NCBI RefSeq assembly: GCF_001679785.1
Contig: NZ_CP016286.1
Location: 3,284,001-3,348,000 of the forward strand
DNA length: 64,000 nucleotides
Source: Rhizobium leguminosarum
GTDB lineage: Bacteria > Pseudomonadota > Alphaproteobacteria > Rhizobiales > Rhizobiaceae
Reading direction: 5' to 3'
Notes under the pieces: generated by a model
What the model was told of the DNA's origin: nothing
The model's input: the letters and a program-made list of their open reading frames with translations, nothing else
Databases searched by the model: none
Position numbers and translations under genes: made by a program
Shown: positions 18,261-26,917 of the stretch, piece after piece
Layout: every line of letters starts with the position of its first letter
Position numbering within the stretch: position 1 is the stretch's first letter

Positions 18261-19337
18261 ATGCTTGCAGAAGTTTCCGCTCTTCTCGCCCCGCTCGCCG
18301 CCGCCATCGGTTACTCCACTTATAAGGCGCGGCAATTCGAACACGCCTATCCGAATATCGGCGAACTGACGGATGTCGGCGGCTACCGCATGAATGCCGT
18401 CCACGTCGAGCGTCCCGAAAATGCGGATCTGCCGGCGCTGGTCTTCATTCACGGCGCCAGCGGTAATCTGCTCGACCAGGTCGTTGCCTTCCGCGCCGCA
18501 CTCGAAGGCCGGGCGGAAATGCTCTTCGTCGATCGTCCCGGTCATGGCTATTCCGAACGCGGCGGCCCTGAGAACGCTGTCCCCTCCGGACAGGCCGATG
18601 CGATCGCCAGGCTGATGGAAAAGCGCGGCATCGAAAAGGCGATCATCGTCGGGCATTCCTTCGGCGGCGCGATCACCGCCGCCTTCGGCCTGCGCCATCC
18701 TGACAAGACTGCCGGCCTGCTCTTCCTCGCGCCCGCCACCCATCCCTGGCCGGGCGGCATCGACTGGTACTATCATGTCGCCACGACACCGGTCGTCGGC
18801 TGGCTCTTCACTCACGCAATCGTCGTGCCGCTCGGGCTGAGACGGCTGGAGCGCGGCACGCTGAATGTCTTCCGCCCCAATCCGCGCCCGGCCGACTACA
18901 TCGAAAAAACCGGTCCGTCGCTGGTGCTGCGCCCCAGCGCCTTCCACAACAATGCTGCCGATTTCAAAAGACTGCTCGCCTATGTGAAGGAGCAGTCGCT
19001 GTTCTATCCGCAGATCACCGCGCCGACCGTGATCATAACGGGCGACCGCGACGAGATCGTCTGGGAACACCTGCATTCGCGCGGCCTTGCCCGCGATATA
19101 TCAGGCTCCGAGCTCATTACCGTCAGCGGCGTCGGCCACAAGCCGGATTACCTCGCAACCGATGTCGCCATCGCCGCCATGGAGAAGATATCAGGCAAGC
19201 CGCGCGACCTGCAGGCGATCGCCCGCAAGGCGGAAGAGAGGCTTGCCGGCACCTCACGCGATCGGACGGTCGCAACCGCGCCGTCGCTGGCGCCTGCAGC
19301 GCCGCGTGTCTTTTCAGACGCACAAAGGATCCTGTAG
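18261..19337 (+). CDS. Alpha/beta-hydrolase (358 aa) whose 3' end runs into a repeat
   Basis: An alpha/beta-hydrolase fold: oxyanion region VFIHGASGNLLDQ, VDRPGHGYSERGG, the nucleophile elbow VGHSFGGAI (Ser), the acid in TGDRDEIV and the catalytic His in VSGVGHKPDY. A short N-terminal hydrophobic stretch (MLAEVSALLAPLAAAIGYST) could anchor it to the membrane. Substrate unknown. The last ten or so codons (APRVFSDAQRIL) are encoded by intergenic repeat copy B, which supplies the TAG stop, so the native C-terminus may once have been different. Confidence 0.88.
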   Translation: MLAEVSALLAPLAAAIGYSTYKARQFEHAYPNIGELTDVGGYRMNAVHVERPENADLPALVFIHGASGNLLDQVVAFRAALEGRAEMLFVDRPGHGYSERGGPENAVPSGQADAIARLMEKRGIEKAIIVGHSFGGAITAAFGLRHPDKTAGLLFLAPATHPWPGGIDWYYHVATTPVVGWLFTHAIVVPLGLRRLERGTLNVFRPNPRPADYIEKTGPSLVLRPSAFHNNAADFKRLLAYVKEQSLFYPQITAPTVIITGDRDEIVWEHLHSRGLARDISGSELITVSGVGHKPDYLATDVAIAAMEKISGKPRDLQAIARKAEERLAGTSRDRTVATAPSLAPAAPRVFSDAQRIL

Positions 19338-19350
19338 CACGTCGAATTGC
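19296..19350 (+). repeat. Dispersed palindromic repeat, copy B (overlaps hydrolase 3' end)
   Basis: CAGCGCCGCGTGTCTTTTCA followed by GACGCACAAAGGATCCTGTA and GCACGTCGAATTGCAT aligns with copy A. It contains the hydrolase stop codon at 19335-19337. About 80 nt further, 19429-19492 has TTTTTACGCCTGCCG and a partial inverted match TTTTGCGCGGCATGCT, probably a second repeat class. Confidence 0.7.
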
Positions 19351-19569
19351 ATCGCTATCGAAGGCCGCATGTCCTTCGACCGGCCCGACGACGACACAAG
19401 CCAGAAACTCGCCGAACTCCTGACGCTTTGGGATTTATTTTTACGCCTGCCGTCCTCGCAAACCCGCGACATAGTTTTGCGCGGCATGCTTTAAAGCCAA
19501 CCCCTTGCATTGCCTCGGGCCCAGGCAGTCCCATATGTTTTTCCATCATTGTCCATAGGAGGGGAAATC

Positions 19570-21306
19570 ATGGGCAGCCTGCATATCGGGACGATCTCCG
19601 TCATATCAGCATTGTCGTTGAGCCTGACCGCGGCTCTCGCCGCCTCGCCTGCGCCCGTCGAAGCCGAGCACGGCATGGTCGTCACCGCCCAGCACCTGGC
19701 GACCGATGTCGGCGTCGAGGTGCTGAAAGGCGGCGGCAATGCCGTCGATGCGGCGGTCGCCGTCGGTTATGCGCTGGCGGTTGTATATCCCTCGGCCGGC
19801 AACCTCGGCGGTGGCGGCTTCATGACCATCCGCCTGAAGGATGGCACCAAGACCTTCCTCGATTTCCGCGAACGCGCGCCGCTTGCCGCCACGAAGACCA
19901 TGTATCTGGACGCCAATGGCGATATCGTGCCGCGTGCCAGCCTCGACGGTTATCTTGCCGTCGGCGTGCCGGGCTCCGTCATGGGCTTCGAGACCGCGCG
20001 CGAGAAATACGGCAGCAAATCGCGCGAAGAACTGATCGCGCCGGCGCTCCGCTTCGCCAAGGAAGGTTTCACGCTGGAACAGGGCGACGCCGCAAGTTTC
20101 GCCGGCAACGCCAAACGCCTTGCCAAAGATGAAGCCACGGCAAAGATCTTCCTGAAACCGGATGGCAAACCCTATGCATCCGGCGAAAAACTCCAGCAAC
20201 CGGACCTTGCCGCCGTCCTGGCAGGCATCTCCGAAAAAGGCCCCGACGCCTTCTACAAGGCCGCGCCCGCCGAGGCGATCGTCAAGGCGAGCCAGGCCAA
20301 GGGCGGCATCCTCGCCAAGGAGGATTTCGAGCAATATGCGGTGCGCGAACTGAAGCCGATCGAGTGCAATTACCGTGGCTACGACATCATCTCCTCGCCG
20401 CCGCCGTCTTCCGGCGGCGTCATCATTTGCGAGATCCTCAACGTTCTGGAAGGATACCCGCTTTCCTATCTCGGCTATAACTCGGCCGAAACCGTGCACA
20501 TCATGGTCGAGGCGATGCGCTATGCTTACGTCGACCGCAATGCTGCGCTCGGCGATCCCGATTTCGTCGAGAACCCGGTCACAAAGCTGCTCGACAAGAA
20601 GTATGCTTTGGAGATCGCCGCCAAGATCGACCCTTACAAGGCCGGCACCTCGGCGAACCTGAAACCGCTCGGCGGCAAGGAAAGCACCGAAACCACGCAT
20701 TATTCAATCATCGACGACGAGGGCAATGCGGTCGCCGTCACCTATACGCTGAATGGCTCCTTCGGTGCCGCCGTCGTAGCGCCCGGCACCGGTGTCCTAC
20801 TCAACAACGAGATGGACGATTTCACCTCCAAGCCCGGCGTGCCGAACCTCTACGGACTGGTGCAGGGCGAGGCCAATGCCATCGCCCCGAAGAAGACGCC
20901 GCTCTCCTCGATGAGCCCGACGATCGTCACCCGGGACGGCAAGCCCTTCATGGTCATCGGCAGCCCCGGCGGCTCGCGCATCATTACCATCACGCTGGAA
21001 GCGATCCTCAATGTCGTCGATTTCGGCATGGATATCAGTCAGGCGGTCAACGCCCCGCGTCTCCACCACCAATGGCAGCCCGACAAGGTCTTTCTCGAAC
21101 CCTATGCACTTTCGCCGGATACGGAAAAGACGCTTGCCGCCATGGGCTACAGCTTCGATGGCGGCAATGACACGCCGCAATGGGGCCAGGCCGCCGGCAT
21201 CCTCGTCGGCGGTAAAAGCCTTGCGGCCATCGAAAAGGGGGGCGGCGCCCGCTATAACGGCGCCATGGACAGCCGCGCAACGGAGGGGTCGGCAAGCGGC
21301 TACTGA
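19570..21306 (+). CDS. ggt: Gamma-glutamyltransferase (578 aa precursor)
   Basis: A periplasmic Ntn-hydrolase that cleaves or transfers the gamma-glutamyl group of glutathione. ATG 19570 with AGGAGGGG upstream gives a signal peptide (ISVISALSLSLTAALAAS). Signatures: KGGGNAVDAAVAVGYALAVV, SAGNLGGGGFMTI, FRERAPLAA, and the autoprocessing site before Thr near residue 375 (STETTHYSI). The small subunit follows with AVTYTLNGSFGAAVVAPGTG, LNNEMDDF and GSPGGSRIIT. Length is typical. It probably scavenges extracellular glutathione. Confidence 0.97.
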   Translation: MGSLHIGTISVISALSLSLTAALAASPAPVEAEHGMVVTAQHLATDVGVEVLKGGGNAVDAAVAVGYALAVVYPSAGNLGGGGFMTIRLKDGTKTFLDFRERAPLAATKTMYLDANGDIVPRASLDGYLAVGVPGSVMGFETAREKYGSKSREELIAPALRFAKEGFTLEQGDAASFAGNAKRLAKDEATAKIFLKPDGKPYASGEKLQQPDLAAVLAGISEKGPDAFYKAAPAEAIVKASQAKGGILAKEDFEQYAVRELKPIECNYRGYDIISSPPPSSGGVIICEILNVLEGYPLSYLGYNSAETVHIMVEAMRYAYVDRNAALGDPDFVENPVTKLLDKKYALEIAAKIDPYKAGTSANLKPLGGKESTETTHYSIIDDEGNAVAVTYTLNGSFGAAVVAPGTGVLLNNEMDDFTSKPGVPNLYGLVQGEANAIAPKKTPLSSMSPTIVTRDGKPFMVIGSPGGSRIITITLEAILNVVDFGMDISQAVNAPRLHHQWQPDKVFLEPYALSPDTEKTLAAMGYSFDGGNDTPQWGQAAGILVGGKSLAAIEKGGGARYNGAMDSRATEGSASGY

Positions 21307-21463
21307 CGCTTCGGGGATCGCCTGGTCAAACAGTCGGCGCAAAGCGCAACGCGGCTCAAGAAGCAGCGGTGGCACCATTCATGTCACCGTGACAAAGTCG
21401 CCGTTCACAATTGGCTTACCTCGCCCTATGCATGGGCGAACCCGCAAGCAGAAAGATTCCCGA

Positions 21464-22438
21464 ATGGCCAGCATTGAAATGATTGTCGCAGCCCGCGCCC
21501 GTCTGCGCGGTCATGCAAGGCGCACGCCGCTTCTCTCCTCTCCTTTTTTGAATGAGATTGCCGGCCGGCGCCTATTCGTGAAAGCGGAATGTCTGCAGCA
21601 TTCCGGCTCGTTCAAGTTTCGCGGTGGCTGGTCGGCCGTCTCCGGCCTCGATCCGGCGGTACGCTCGAAGGGCGTCATCGCCTTCTCCTCCGGCAACCAC
21701 GCCCAGGGCGTTGCGCTTGCGGCCAAGCTGCACAATATCCCCTCCGTCATCATCATGCCGAGCGATGCGCCGAAGCTGAAGATTGCCAACACCCGCGCCT
21801 TCGGCGCCGAAGTGGTGCTCTACGACCGCGTCAATGAGGATCGCGACGAGATCGGCGCCAGGCTTTCGGCCGAGCGCGGCCTGACGCTGATCAAGCCCTT
21901 CGACGAACCGCTGGTCATCGCCGGTCAGGGCACGACCGGTCTCGAAATCTCCGAACAGGCGGAAGAGGAAGGCGTGACATCAGCCGAAGTTCTCGTTCCC
22001 TGCGGCGGCGGCGGATTGACCTCAGGCATTGCGCTCGCCCTCGAAGCCAGCGCCCCCGGCTTTCGCGTCCGCCCCTGCGAGCCCAAGGATTTCGACGACA
22101 CCACCCGCTCGCTCGCCTCCGGCAAGATCGAACGCAACACGTCGGTATCAGGCTCGATCTGCGATGCAATCGTCACGCCGCAACCCGGCAATATCACTTT
22201 CCCGATCCTCAAGCGCCTCGCCGGCGCCGGCATCGTCGTCACCGACGAGGAGGCGTTGCGCGCCATGGCGCTCGCCTTCACACGGCTGAAGATCGTCGTC
22301 GAGCCCGGCGGCGCCGTGGCGCTTGCCGCCGCCCTCTTCCACGGCGACGCCCTGGAAAGCGACACGATCGTCGCCGTCACCTCCGGCGGCAATGTCGATG
22401 CCGATATCTTCGCCATGGCGCTCGGACGCTTCGGCTGA
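21464..22438 (+). CDS. Threonine/serine dehydratase-like PLP enzyme (324 aa)
   Basis: A fold-type II PLP enzyme. The cofactor Lys is residue 51 in SGSFKFRGG, followed by FSSGNHAQGVALAAKL (substrate Asn loop), VVLYDRVNEDRDEIG and a PLP-phosphate loop PCGGGGLTSGIAL. It probably deaminates L-threonine or L-serine to an oxo-acid. At 324 residues it has no regulatory ACT domain, so it resembles catabolic dehydratases or serine racemases. Start ATG 21464 gives MASIEMIVAARARLRGH and excludes a long out-of-family upstream extension. Confidence 0.9.
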   Translation: MASIEMIVAARARLRGHARRTPLLSSPFLNEIAGRRLFVKAECLQHSGSFKFRGGWSAVSGLDPAVRSKGVIAFSSGNHAQGVALAAKLHNIPSVIIMPSDAPKLKIANTRAFGAEVVLYDRVNEDRDEIGARLSAERGLTLIKPFDEPLVIAGQGTTGLEISEQAEEEGVTSAEVLVPCGGGGLTSGIALALEASAPGFRVRPCEPKDFDDTTRSLASGKIERNTSVSGSICDAIVTPQPGNITFPILKRLAGAGIVVTDEEALRAMALAFTRLKIVVEPGGAVALAAALFHGDALESDTIVAVTSGGNVDADIFAMALGRFG

Positions 22439-22538
22439 GACAGCGCGCAGCGTACAAGGTTGCAATCGGCCGCAAATGCCGTGAGCACTTTTTGGGCCAT
22501 CCGCAGCGCTGCCGCGGATGGCTTTTCATCGGTAAGCC

Positions 22539-23336
22539 TCACGCGATCTTGTAGCGCTCCGCCGGCATGCTGCGAGACAGGTTCGGCATCAGCGCCTCGC
22601 GCGCCTGCTCATAGGCGGCAAGCAGACCGGCATCCTCAAGCGACGGAATGGTCGCGAATTCGCCCTGCCCGAGGCCTGCGAGCGACGCATCGACCATATC
22701 CTCCGCCGACATCACGATCTCCTTGGGCAGGTGTTCGACTGGCGTGCCGGCGATGCCCCAGAATTCCGTTGCCGTGGCCCCGGGCAGAACGGCCTGGATG
22801 CGAATGTTCTTCTCCGCCAGTTCATGCTTCAGCGATTGGCTGAAGGCGAGCGCGAAGGCTTTCGTACCGCCATAAACGCCGTTCAAGAGTTCCGGTGCGA
22901 TCGCGACAATAGACGCAATGTTGATGATCGTACCGCCGCCACGCGCAACGAAGCCAGGAACAGCGGCATAGGTCAATCGCATTAGCGCCGTGACGTTGAG
23001 TTCGATCATTTCCTGCATCTTGTCGACATCGGCGGCAAGCAGCGGCGCCGTCCCGCCGAAACCGGCATTGTTGACGAGAAGCGTGATGCTCCGATCTTCC
23101 TTCAGCACGCTTTCGACGCGAGCTAGGCCGGCCCTGTTGCCGAGATCGGCGACGACAGTCTCGACGGTCCGTCCGGTCTCATCACTCAACCGACTTGCCA
23201 GCGCCTGCAGGCGCTCGCCGTTGCGGGCAACGAGGATGAGATCGTAACCCTGCTTTGCCAGCCTATTGGCGTAGATCGCGCCAATGCCCGAGGATGCGCC
23301 GGTCACCAGCGCCGTGCCCTTATGTTCCTGCAACAT
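22539..23336 (-). CDS. SDR-family oxidoreductase (265 aa)
   Basis: A classical short-chain dehydrogenase/reductase: cofactor loop TGASSGIGAIYANRLA, NNAGFGG, and the catalytic Ser-Tyr-Lys (NIASIVAIAP, VYGGTKAFAL with Y and K). The Rossmann Arg after the second beta-strand (VARNGERL) suggests NADP preference. Substrate not deducible. It is divergent from the GlxA/AraC-type regulator, so it is the likely target of that regulator. Confidence 0.93.
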   Translation of the reverse strand: MLQEHKGTALVTGASSGIGAIYANRLAKQGYDLILVARNGERLQALASRLSDETGRTVETVVADLGNRAGLARVESVLKEDRSITLLVNNAGFGGTAPLLAADVDKMQEMIELNVTALMRLTYAAVPGFVARGGGTIINIASIVAIAPELLNGVYGGTKAFALAFSQSLKHELAEKNIRIQAVLPGATATEFWGIAGTPVEHLPKEIVMSAEDMVDASLAGLGQGEFATIPSLEDAGLLAAYEQAREALMPNLSRSMPAERYKIA

Positions 23337-23461
23337 GACCTGTCTCCTTGAATACGCCGGCCCGATGCCTTGCGCTTGAGGAGAGTCTTACGCCTGATTG
23401 CTGATGTCCCAAATGTCGTATATACCACTTTTTAAGACATCATCTTTTCGGAGGCGACGAA
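23337..23461. promoter_or_regulatory. Divergent promoter region, SDR / GlxA-type regulator
   Basis: The 125-nt spacer is AT-rich at 23410-23450 and contains an inverted repeat GATGTC (23403-23408) / GACATC (23436-23441). GGAGG at 23450-23454 is the ribosome-binding site of the regulator gene. It is a candidate binding site for the regulator. Confidence 0.4.
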
Positions 23462-24406
23462 ATGCAGCAAATTGGCTTTCTGCTCTATCCCGGATTCCAG
23501 ATCATGAGCTTGGCTGCCATCTCGGCCTTCGAGTTCACCAATATCGAGCTTGAGGAAAAGGTTTACGACATCCGCTATCTTTCCGAGAATGGTGGGCCGA
23601 TTACCAATTCTCTTGGCATGGTGATGGATACGGAAGCCTTCGGCGACCCGGCCCTCGACACGCTGATTGTGGCAGGAGCCCCGGGCATCCGCCTGCCGAA
23701 TGCCGTAGAAGCCGCCTTTATCCGCGCCGCCCTACCCGTCGCACGTCGTTTGGCGTCGATCTGCACCGGCGCCTTCTTTCTTGCCGAAGCCGGCGTCCTC
23801 GACGGTCGCCGGGCGACGACCCACTGGTATGTCTCCCGCGAACTGCAAAGCCGATATCCCCACGTAAAGATGGAGGAGGACCGAATCTTCATCATCGACG
23901 GCTCCGTTTGGACATCCGCGGGCATGACCGCCGGTATCGATCTGGCGCTGGCCATGGTCGAGAAGGATCACGGCTTCGAGGTGGCGCGCGCCGTTGCCCG
24001 CATGCTCGTCGTCTATCATCGCCGCGCCGGCGGCCAGTCGCAGTTTTCCGCCCTGCTGGAGCTGGAGCCCAAATCGGACCGTATCCAGAAGGCGCTCGCC
24101 CACGCCCGCAGCAATCTGAAATCGGCGCTGTCTGTGGAGGAACTGGCGGAAGCGGCCCATCTCAGCCCCCGCCAGTTCAGCCGCGCCTTCCGCGCTGAAA
24201 CCGGCCAATCGCCGGCCAAGGCCGTGGAGAACCTGCGGTTGGAAGCGGCCCGGCTGATGATGGAGCAGGGCCGCCATCCGATCGATGTCGTTGCCCGCGA
24301 AACCGGCTTTGCCGATCGCGAGCGCATGCGCCGCGCGTTCCTTCGCGCTTTCGGCCAGCCGCCGCAGGCAATTCGGCGCGCCGCCCTGCAGGAGCTGCAG
24401 ATGTGA
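23462..24406 (+). CDS. GlxA-family transcriptional regulator (DJ-1/PfpI plus AraC HTH, 314 aa)
   Basis: The N-terminal half is a DJ-1/PfpI-like sensor domain: IGFLLYPGFQIMSLAAISAF, TLIVAGAPGIRLP and SICTGAFFLAEAGVLDGRRA TTHW, including the Cys of the ICTG motif. The C-terminal half is an AraC-type double HTH: LSVEELAEAAHLSPRQFSRA FRAETGQSPAKAVENLRLEA and DVVARETGFADRERMRRAFL. Such proteins are usually activators of adjacent metabolic genes. The divergent SDR gene is the obvious candidate target. Confidence 0.93.
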   Translation: MQQIGFLLYPGFQIMSLAAISAFEFTNIELEEKVYDIRYLSENGGPITNSLGMVMDTEAFGDPALDTLIVAGAPGIRLPNAVEAAFIRAALPVARRLASICTGAFFLAEAGVLDGRRATTHWYVSRELQSRYPHVKMEEDRIFIIDGSVWTSAGMTAGIDLALAMVEKDHGFEVARAVARMLVVYHRRAGGQSQFSALLELEPKSDRIQKALAHARSNLKSALSVEELAEAAHLSPRQFSRAFRAETGQSPAKAVENLRLEAARLMMEQGRHPIDVVARETGFADRERMRRAFLRAFGQPPQAIRRAALQELQM

Positions 24407-24445
24407 TGCATCCAGCCTGCGACGGCAGGACGCATGCTGTTCTCG

Positions 24446-25252
24446 TTACCGCTCTTGAAGCGCCCGGCGGATCGCAGTCTCGACCGGCGAATAGGCGCCG
24501 TCCTCCCGTTCGAGCCGAAGTGGTTCGGAAGGCGCAAGGCCGGGCTGCGCCATGAAGCGCGGCTGCTTGCCGCGATGCATCTGCGCGGCATGGATGAGGA
24601 ATGGATGGCACAGATAGACGGTGCCCGCCGGACCTGTCGCCAACCCTAGCGGCCGGTCTTCTCCGACATGCTCCAGCCAAAGATGCGCCATCCCTGCTTC
24701 GCCCGCCGGTTCCAGAAGGCGGGCGATATCCTTGTGCGATCCGACGCGGATACGGGTCGGCGCATCCTCCTCCCCGACATCCGAAAACAGGAAGAGCATC
24801 AGCAGCGCCCGGCCGCGCGAGGTGATGTTCACCCGCCAGGCAGAAAAGTCCCGTTGCTCATCCGGATTGGAATCCTCGCCGGGAAAGCTCAGATCGACAT
24901 GCCAGCCGGCATCGCCGGGATCATCTGGATGGGGAAAGCGCACCGGGAAACTGCCAAGCCCACTGCGTGCCTCCCAGCGACCCTTGCCGACGAGCTGGTC
25001 GAAGGCCGAATGCAACACCGGCGTATTGACGGCTTTCTCGAATGGTCCGCCGCCATAACCGGCAAGTCGCACGACTGGCTGCGTCCACGTCTTTGGATCA
25101 TCCGCATCGAAGGGAATGTCGCGCCACATGATGGCGCGAGCTTCCTTGGCCAATGCGCGGGGAAAAGCGTCGTCGATCCTGACGAAACCGTCCTCGATGA
25201 ATTGCTCGATCTGCGCAGCACTCAGTGCCGCCGGATAAACATCTGATGTCAT
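24446..25252 (-). CDS. Phytanoyl-CoA-dioxygenase-like Fe(II)/2-oxoglutarate enzyme (268 aa)
   Basis: A PhyH-type double-stranded beta-helix enzyme. The N-terminus IEQFIEDGFVRIDDAFPRAL is family-typical, the Fe ligands are the His and Asp in GWHVDLSF and the distal His in LCHPFLIHAA, and an Arg downstream (KQPRFM) could bind 2-oxoglutarate. It probably hydroxylates a small molecule. The start at 25252 (MTSDVYPAAL) is chosen because the 16-residue upstream extension is not family-like. It lies downstream of the LysR gene on the same strand with a 201-nt spacer. Confidence 0.85.
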   Translation of the reverse strand: MTSDVYPAALSAAQIEQFIEDGFVRIDDAFPRALAKEARAIMWRDIPFDADDPKTWTQPVVRLAGYGGGPFEKAVNTPVLHSAFDQLVGKGRWEARSGLGSFPVRFPHPDDPGDAGWHVDLSFPGEDSNPDEQRDFSAWRVNITSRGRALLMLFLFSDVGEEDAPTRIRVGSHKDIARLLEPAGEAGMAHLWLEHVGEDRPLGLATGPAGTVYLCHPFLIHAAQMHRGKQPRFMAQPGLAPSEPLRLEREDGAYSPVETAIRRALQER

Positions 25253-25453
25253 GATATATCTCTCTATCGCCAAACCTGCCGGCTCTCTTTCCTTGGCCAC
25301 ATGCAGGGTGGTTACAGTTCACGGCGACGCGCCAGCAAGAAGGCTGGTCGGTGGCCGCATCTTCTGATGCCCGAAGGCAGAGCCTTAGAGGCTCAAGAAG
25401 AAGACCGAAGCGATATTGAGGGTGAACGTCTTCATAGCGGCTCGAAACTACAG

Positions 25454-26380
25454 TCACGCGTCCGAACGGTCAATGCTGAGATCTCGCGCCGCTACCCCGC
25501 TCAGCGCGCCATGTACCGACTGAAGCACGAGCTCGGCAAGCCGGGCCGCAGCCGGCTGCGGTTCGGCTTCCGCCCGATGCAGGACCAGACCGAGCTTCGG
25601 CAAATCCGGCAGACCGATCGTCTCCGGCGCCAGCGGCCGGACCTTCGCCGGCAGGCCGATCGGCGTGCGGATGGTGAGACCGAGGCCTGCCGCCGTCGCG
25701 GCCCAGAGACCGCCGAGACTGGGACTGACGAAGGCGAGCCGCCAGGAGATGCCCGCCTCATCCAGCGCCTTGGTCGCGGCGCTGCGTAACAGACACGGCG
25801 CCTCCAGCGAAGCGAGCGGCATCGGCTCACCGCTTGCGGTTTGCCAGGCCGGCTGCCCCTCGGAAGGTCCGATCCAGCGCATCGGCACTTCGCCGATCCG
25901 CTCGCAATGCGCCGTCAGCGTGCCGTCACTCCAGGCAAGCGCGAGATCGAGCTTGCCCGAGGTGACGCGCTCGAGCAGTTCGGCATTGCGCACCACCCGC
26001 GCTTCGATCCGGACCTTCGGATGAGCACGCGCAAAGCGGCCGAGCACATCAGGCAGCAAGGTCTCGCCGAAATCCTCCTGCAGGCCGAGCCGCACCCAGC
26101 CTTCCAGCTCGACGCTGTTGACAGCAGCAGCCGCCTCGTCGTTGAGTTCCAGCAGCCGCCTGGCATAACCGAGCATCGTCTCGCCGGCATCGGTCAGCGC
26201 CAGTCCGCGCCCCGCCTTGCGGAAGATCGGCGTGCCCGCCTGCTCCTCCAGCTTCTTCAGTTGCGCACTGACCGCCGAGGTCGAACGCCCGAGCCGCTCG
26301 GCCGCCTTGGCGAAATTACCAAGCTCCATGCCAGTCGAAAAGGTTCGAAGCACGTCGAGATCGAAGATCGTCCGTCGCAT
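25454..26380 (-). CDS. LysR-type transcriptional regulator (308 aa)
   Basis: The N-terminal winged HTH reads FDLDVLRTFSTGMELGNFAK, AAERLGRSTSAVSAQLKKLE and PIFRKAGRGLALTDAGETML. A typical LysR co-inducer-binding domain follows to the C-terminus. ATG 26380 (MRRTIF) fits the family N-terminus; a long upstream extension of the frame overlaps the divergent tautomerase gene and is rejected. It is divergent from the tautomerase-DUF4865 pair, the expected target. Confidence 0.93.
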   Translation of the reverse strand: MRRTIFDLDVLRTFSTGMELGNFAKAAERLGRSTSAVSAQLKKLEEQAGTPIFRKAGRGLALTDAGETMLGYARRLLELNDEAAAAVNSVELEGWVRLGLQEDFGETLLPDVLGRFARAHPKVRIEARVVRNAELLERVTSGKLDLALAWSDGTLTAHCERIGEVPMRWIGPSEGQPAWQTASGEPMPLASLEAPCLLRSAATKALDEAGISWRLAFVSPSLGGLWAATAAGLGLTIRTPIGLPAKVRPLAPETIGLPDLPKLGLVLHRAEAEPQPAAARLAELVLQSVHGALSGVAARDLSIDRSDA

Positions 26381-26393
26381 TACATAATCCCAT

Positions 26394-26437
26394 TTTTCAG
26401 GATCATTCATCCATAAAATTCTGATTTTCAGCATCAT
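26394..26437. promoter_or_regulatory. Candidate LysR operator (direct repeat)
   Basis: TTTTCAGGATCAT (26394-26406) and TTTTCAGCATCAT (26425-26437) agree at 12 of 13 positions and start 31 nt apart, about three helical turns. They lie in the AT-rich 117-nt spacer between the LysR gene and the tautomerase gene, close to the LysR start. Probably the regulator's binding site. Confidence 0.45.
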
Positions 26438-26497
26438 CGTGCCGTGCGATGGTTCTGCTGTCAAGGCCGACCGACGGCCTGAACCACGGAGATCCCG

Positions 26498-26917
26498 ATG
26501 CCCTTCGTTCGCATTTCCCTTCGCAAAGGCAAGTCGCCGGACTACCTCATGGCACTGGCCGACAGCATCCAGCGCGCCCTGGTCGAGACCTTCGACGTGC
26601 CCGAAAACGACCGCTTCCAGGCCATTCATCAGCATGACGAGAACGAATTGATCTTCGACCGCAGCTATCTCGCCGGCCCGCGCTCGGACGACTTCGTCTA
26701 TATCTCGATCACGATCGGCAGGCCTCGCACCGTCGAGATGAAGGCGGCACTCTATCGGCGGCTCGCCGATCTCCTGGCGCAATCGCCGGGCCTCCGGCCC
26801 GAGGACGTGATGATCGTCATCAGCACCAGCACACCGGAAGACTGGTCCTTCGGCAATCGCATTGCCCAGATGACCGACCCAGACTGGCGGCTTCGTGCAA
26901 TCGGAGATCGGCAATGA
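26498..26917 (+). CDS. Tautomerase / malonate-semialdehyde-decarboxylase-like protein (139 aa)
   Basis: The protein begins MPFVRISLRKGK, so Met removal would expose the Pro1 general base of the tautomerase superfamily. Asp at position 37 and Arg at 74 and 76 (mature numbering; GRPR) fall at or next to the Asp37/Arg73/Arg75 positions of malonate semialdehyde decarboxylase. Length also fits this subgroup rather than the 62-residue 4-oxalocrotonate tautomerase. The real substrate is unknown. The stop overlaps the next gene by four nt. Confidence 0.88.
   Translation: MPFVRISLRKGKSPDYLMALADSIQRALVETFDVPENDRFQAIHQHDENELIFDRSYLAGPRSDDFVYISITIGRPRTVEMKAALYRRLADLLAQSPGLRPEDVMIVISTSTPEDWSFGNRIAQMTDPDWRLRAIGDRQ

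Noticed and set aside
19369..19494. 41-codon frame (MSFDRPDDDTSQKLAELL…) after the hydrolase gene
   Set aside because: It lies between and partly inside intergenic repeat sequences and lacks a ribosome-binding site.
25301..25789. Plus-strand frame in the gap between the PhyH-like gene and the LysR gene
   Set aside because: Most of it is antisense to the LysR gene; the 201-nt gap itself shows no start signal or family similarity.
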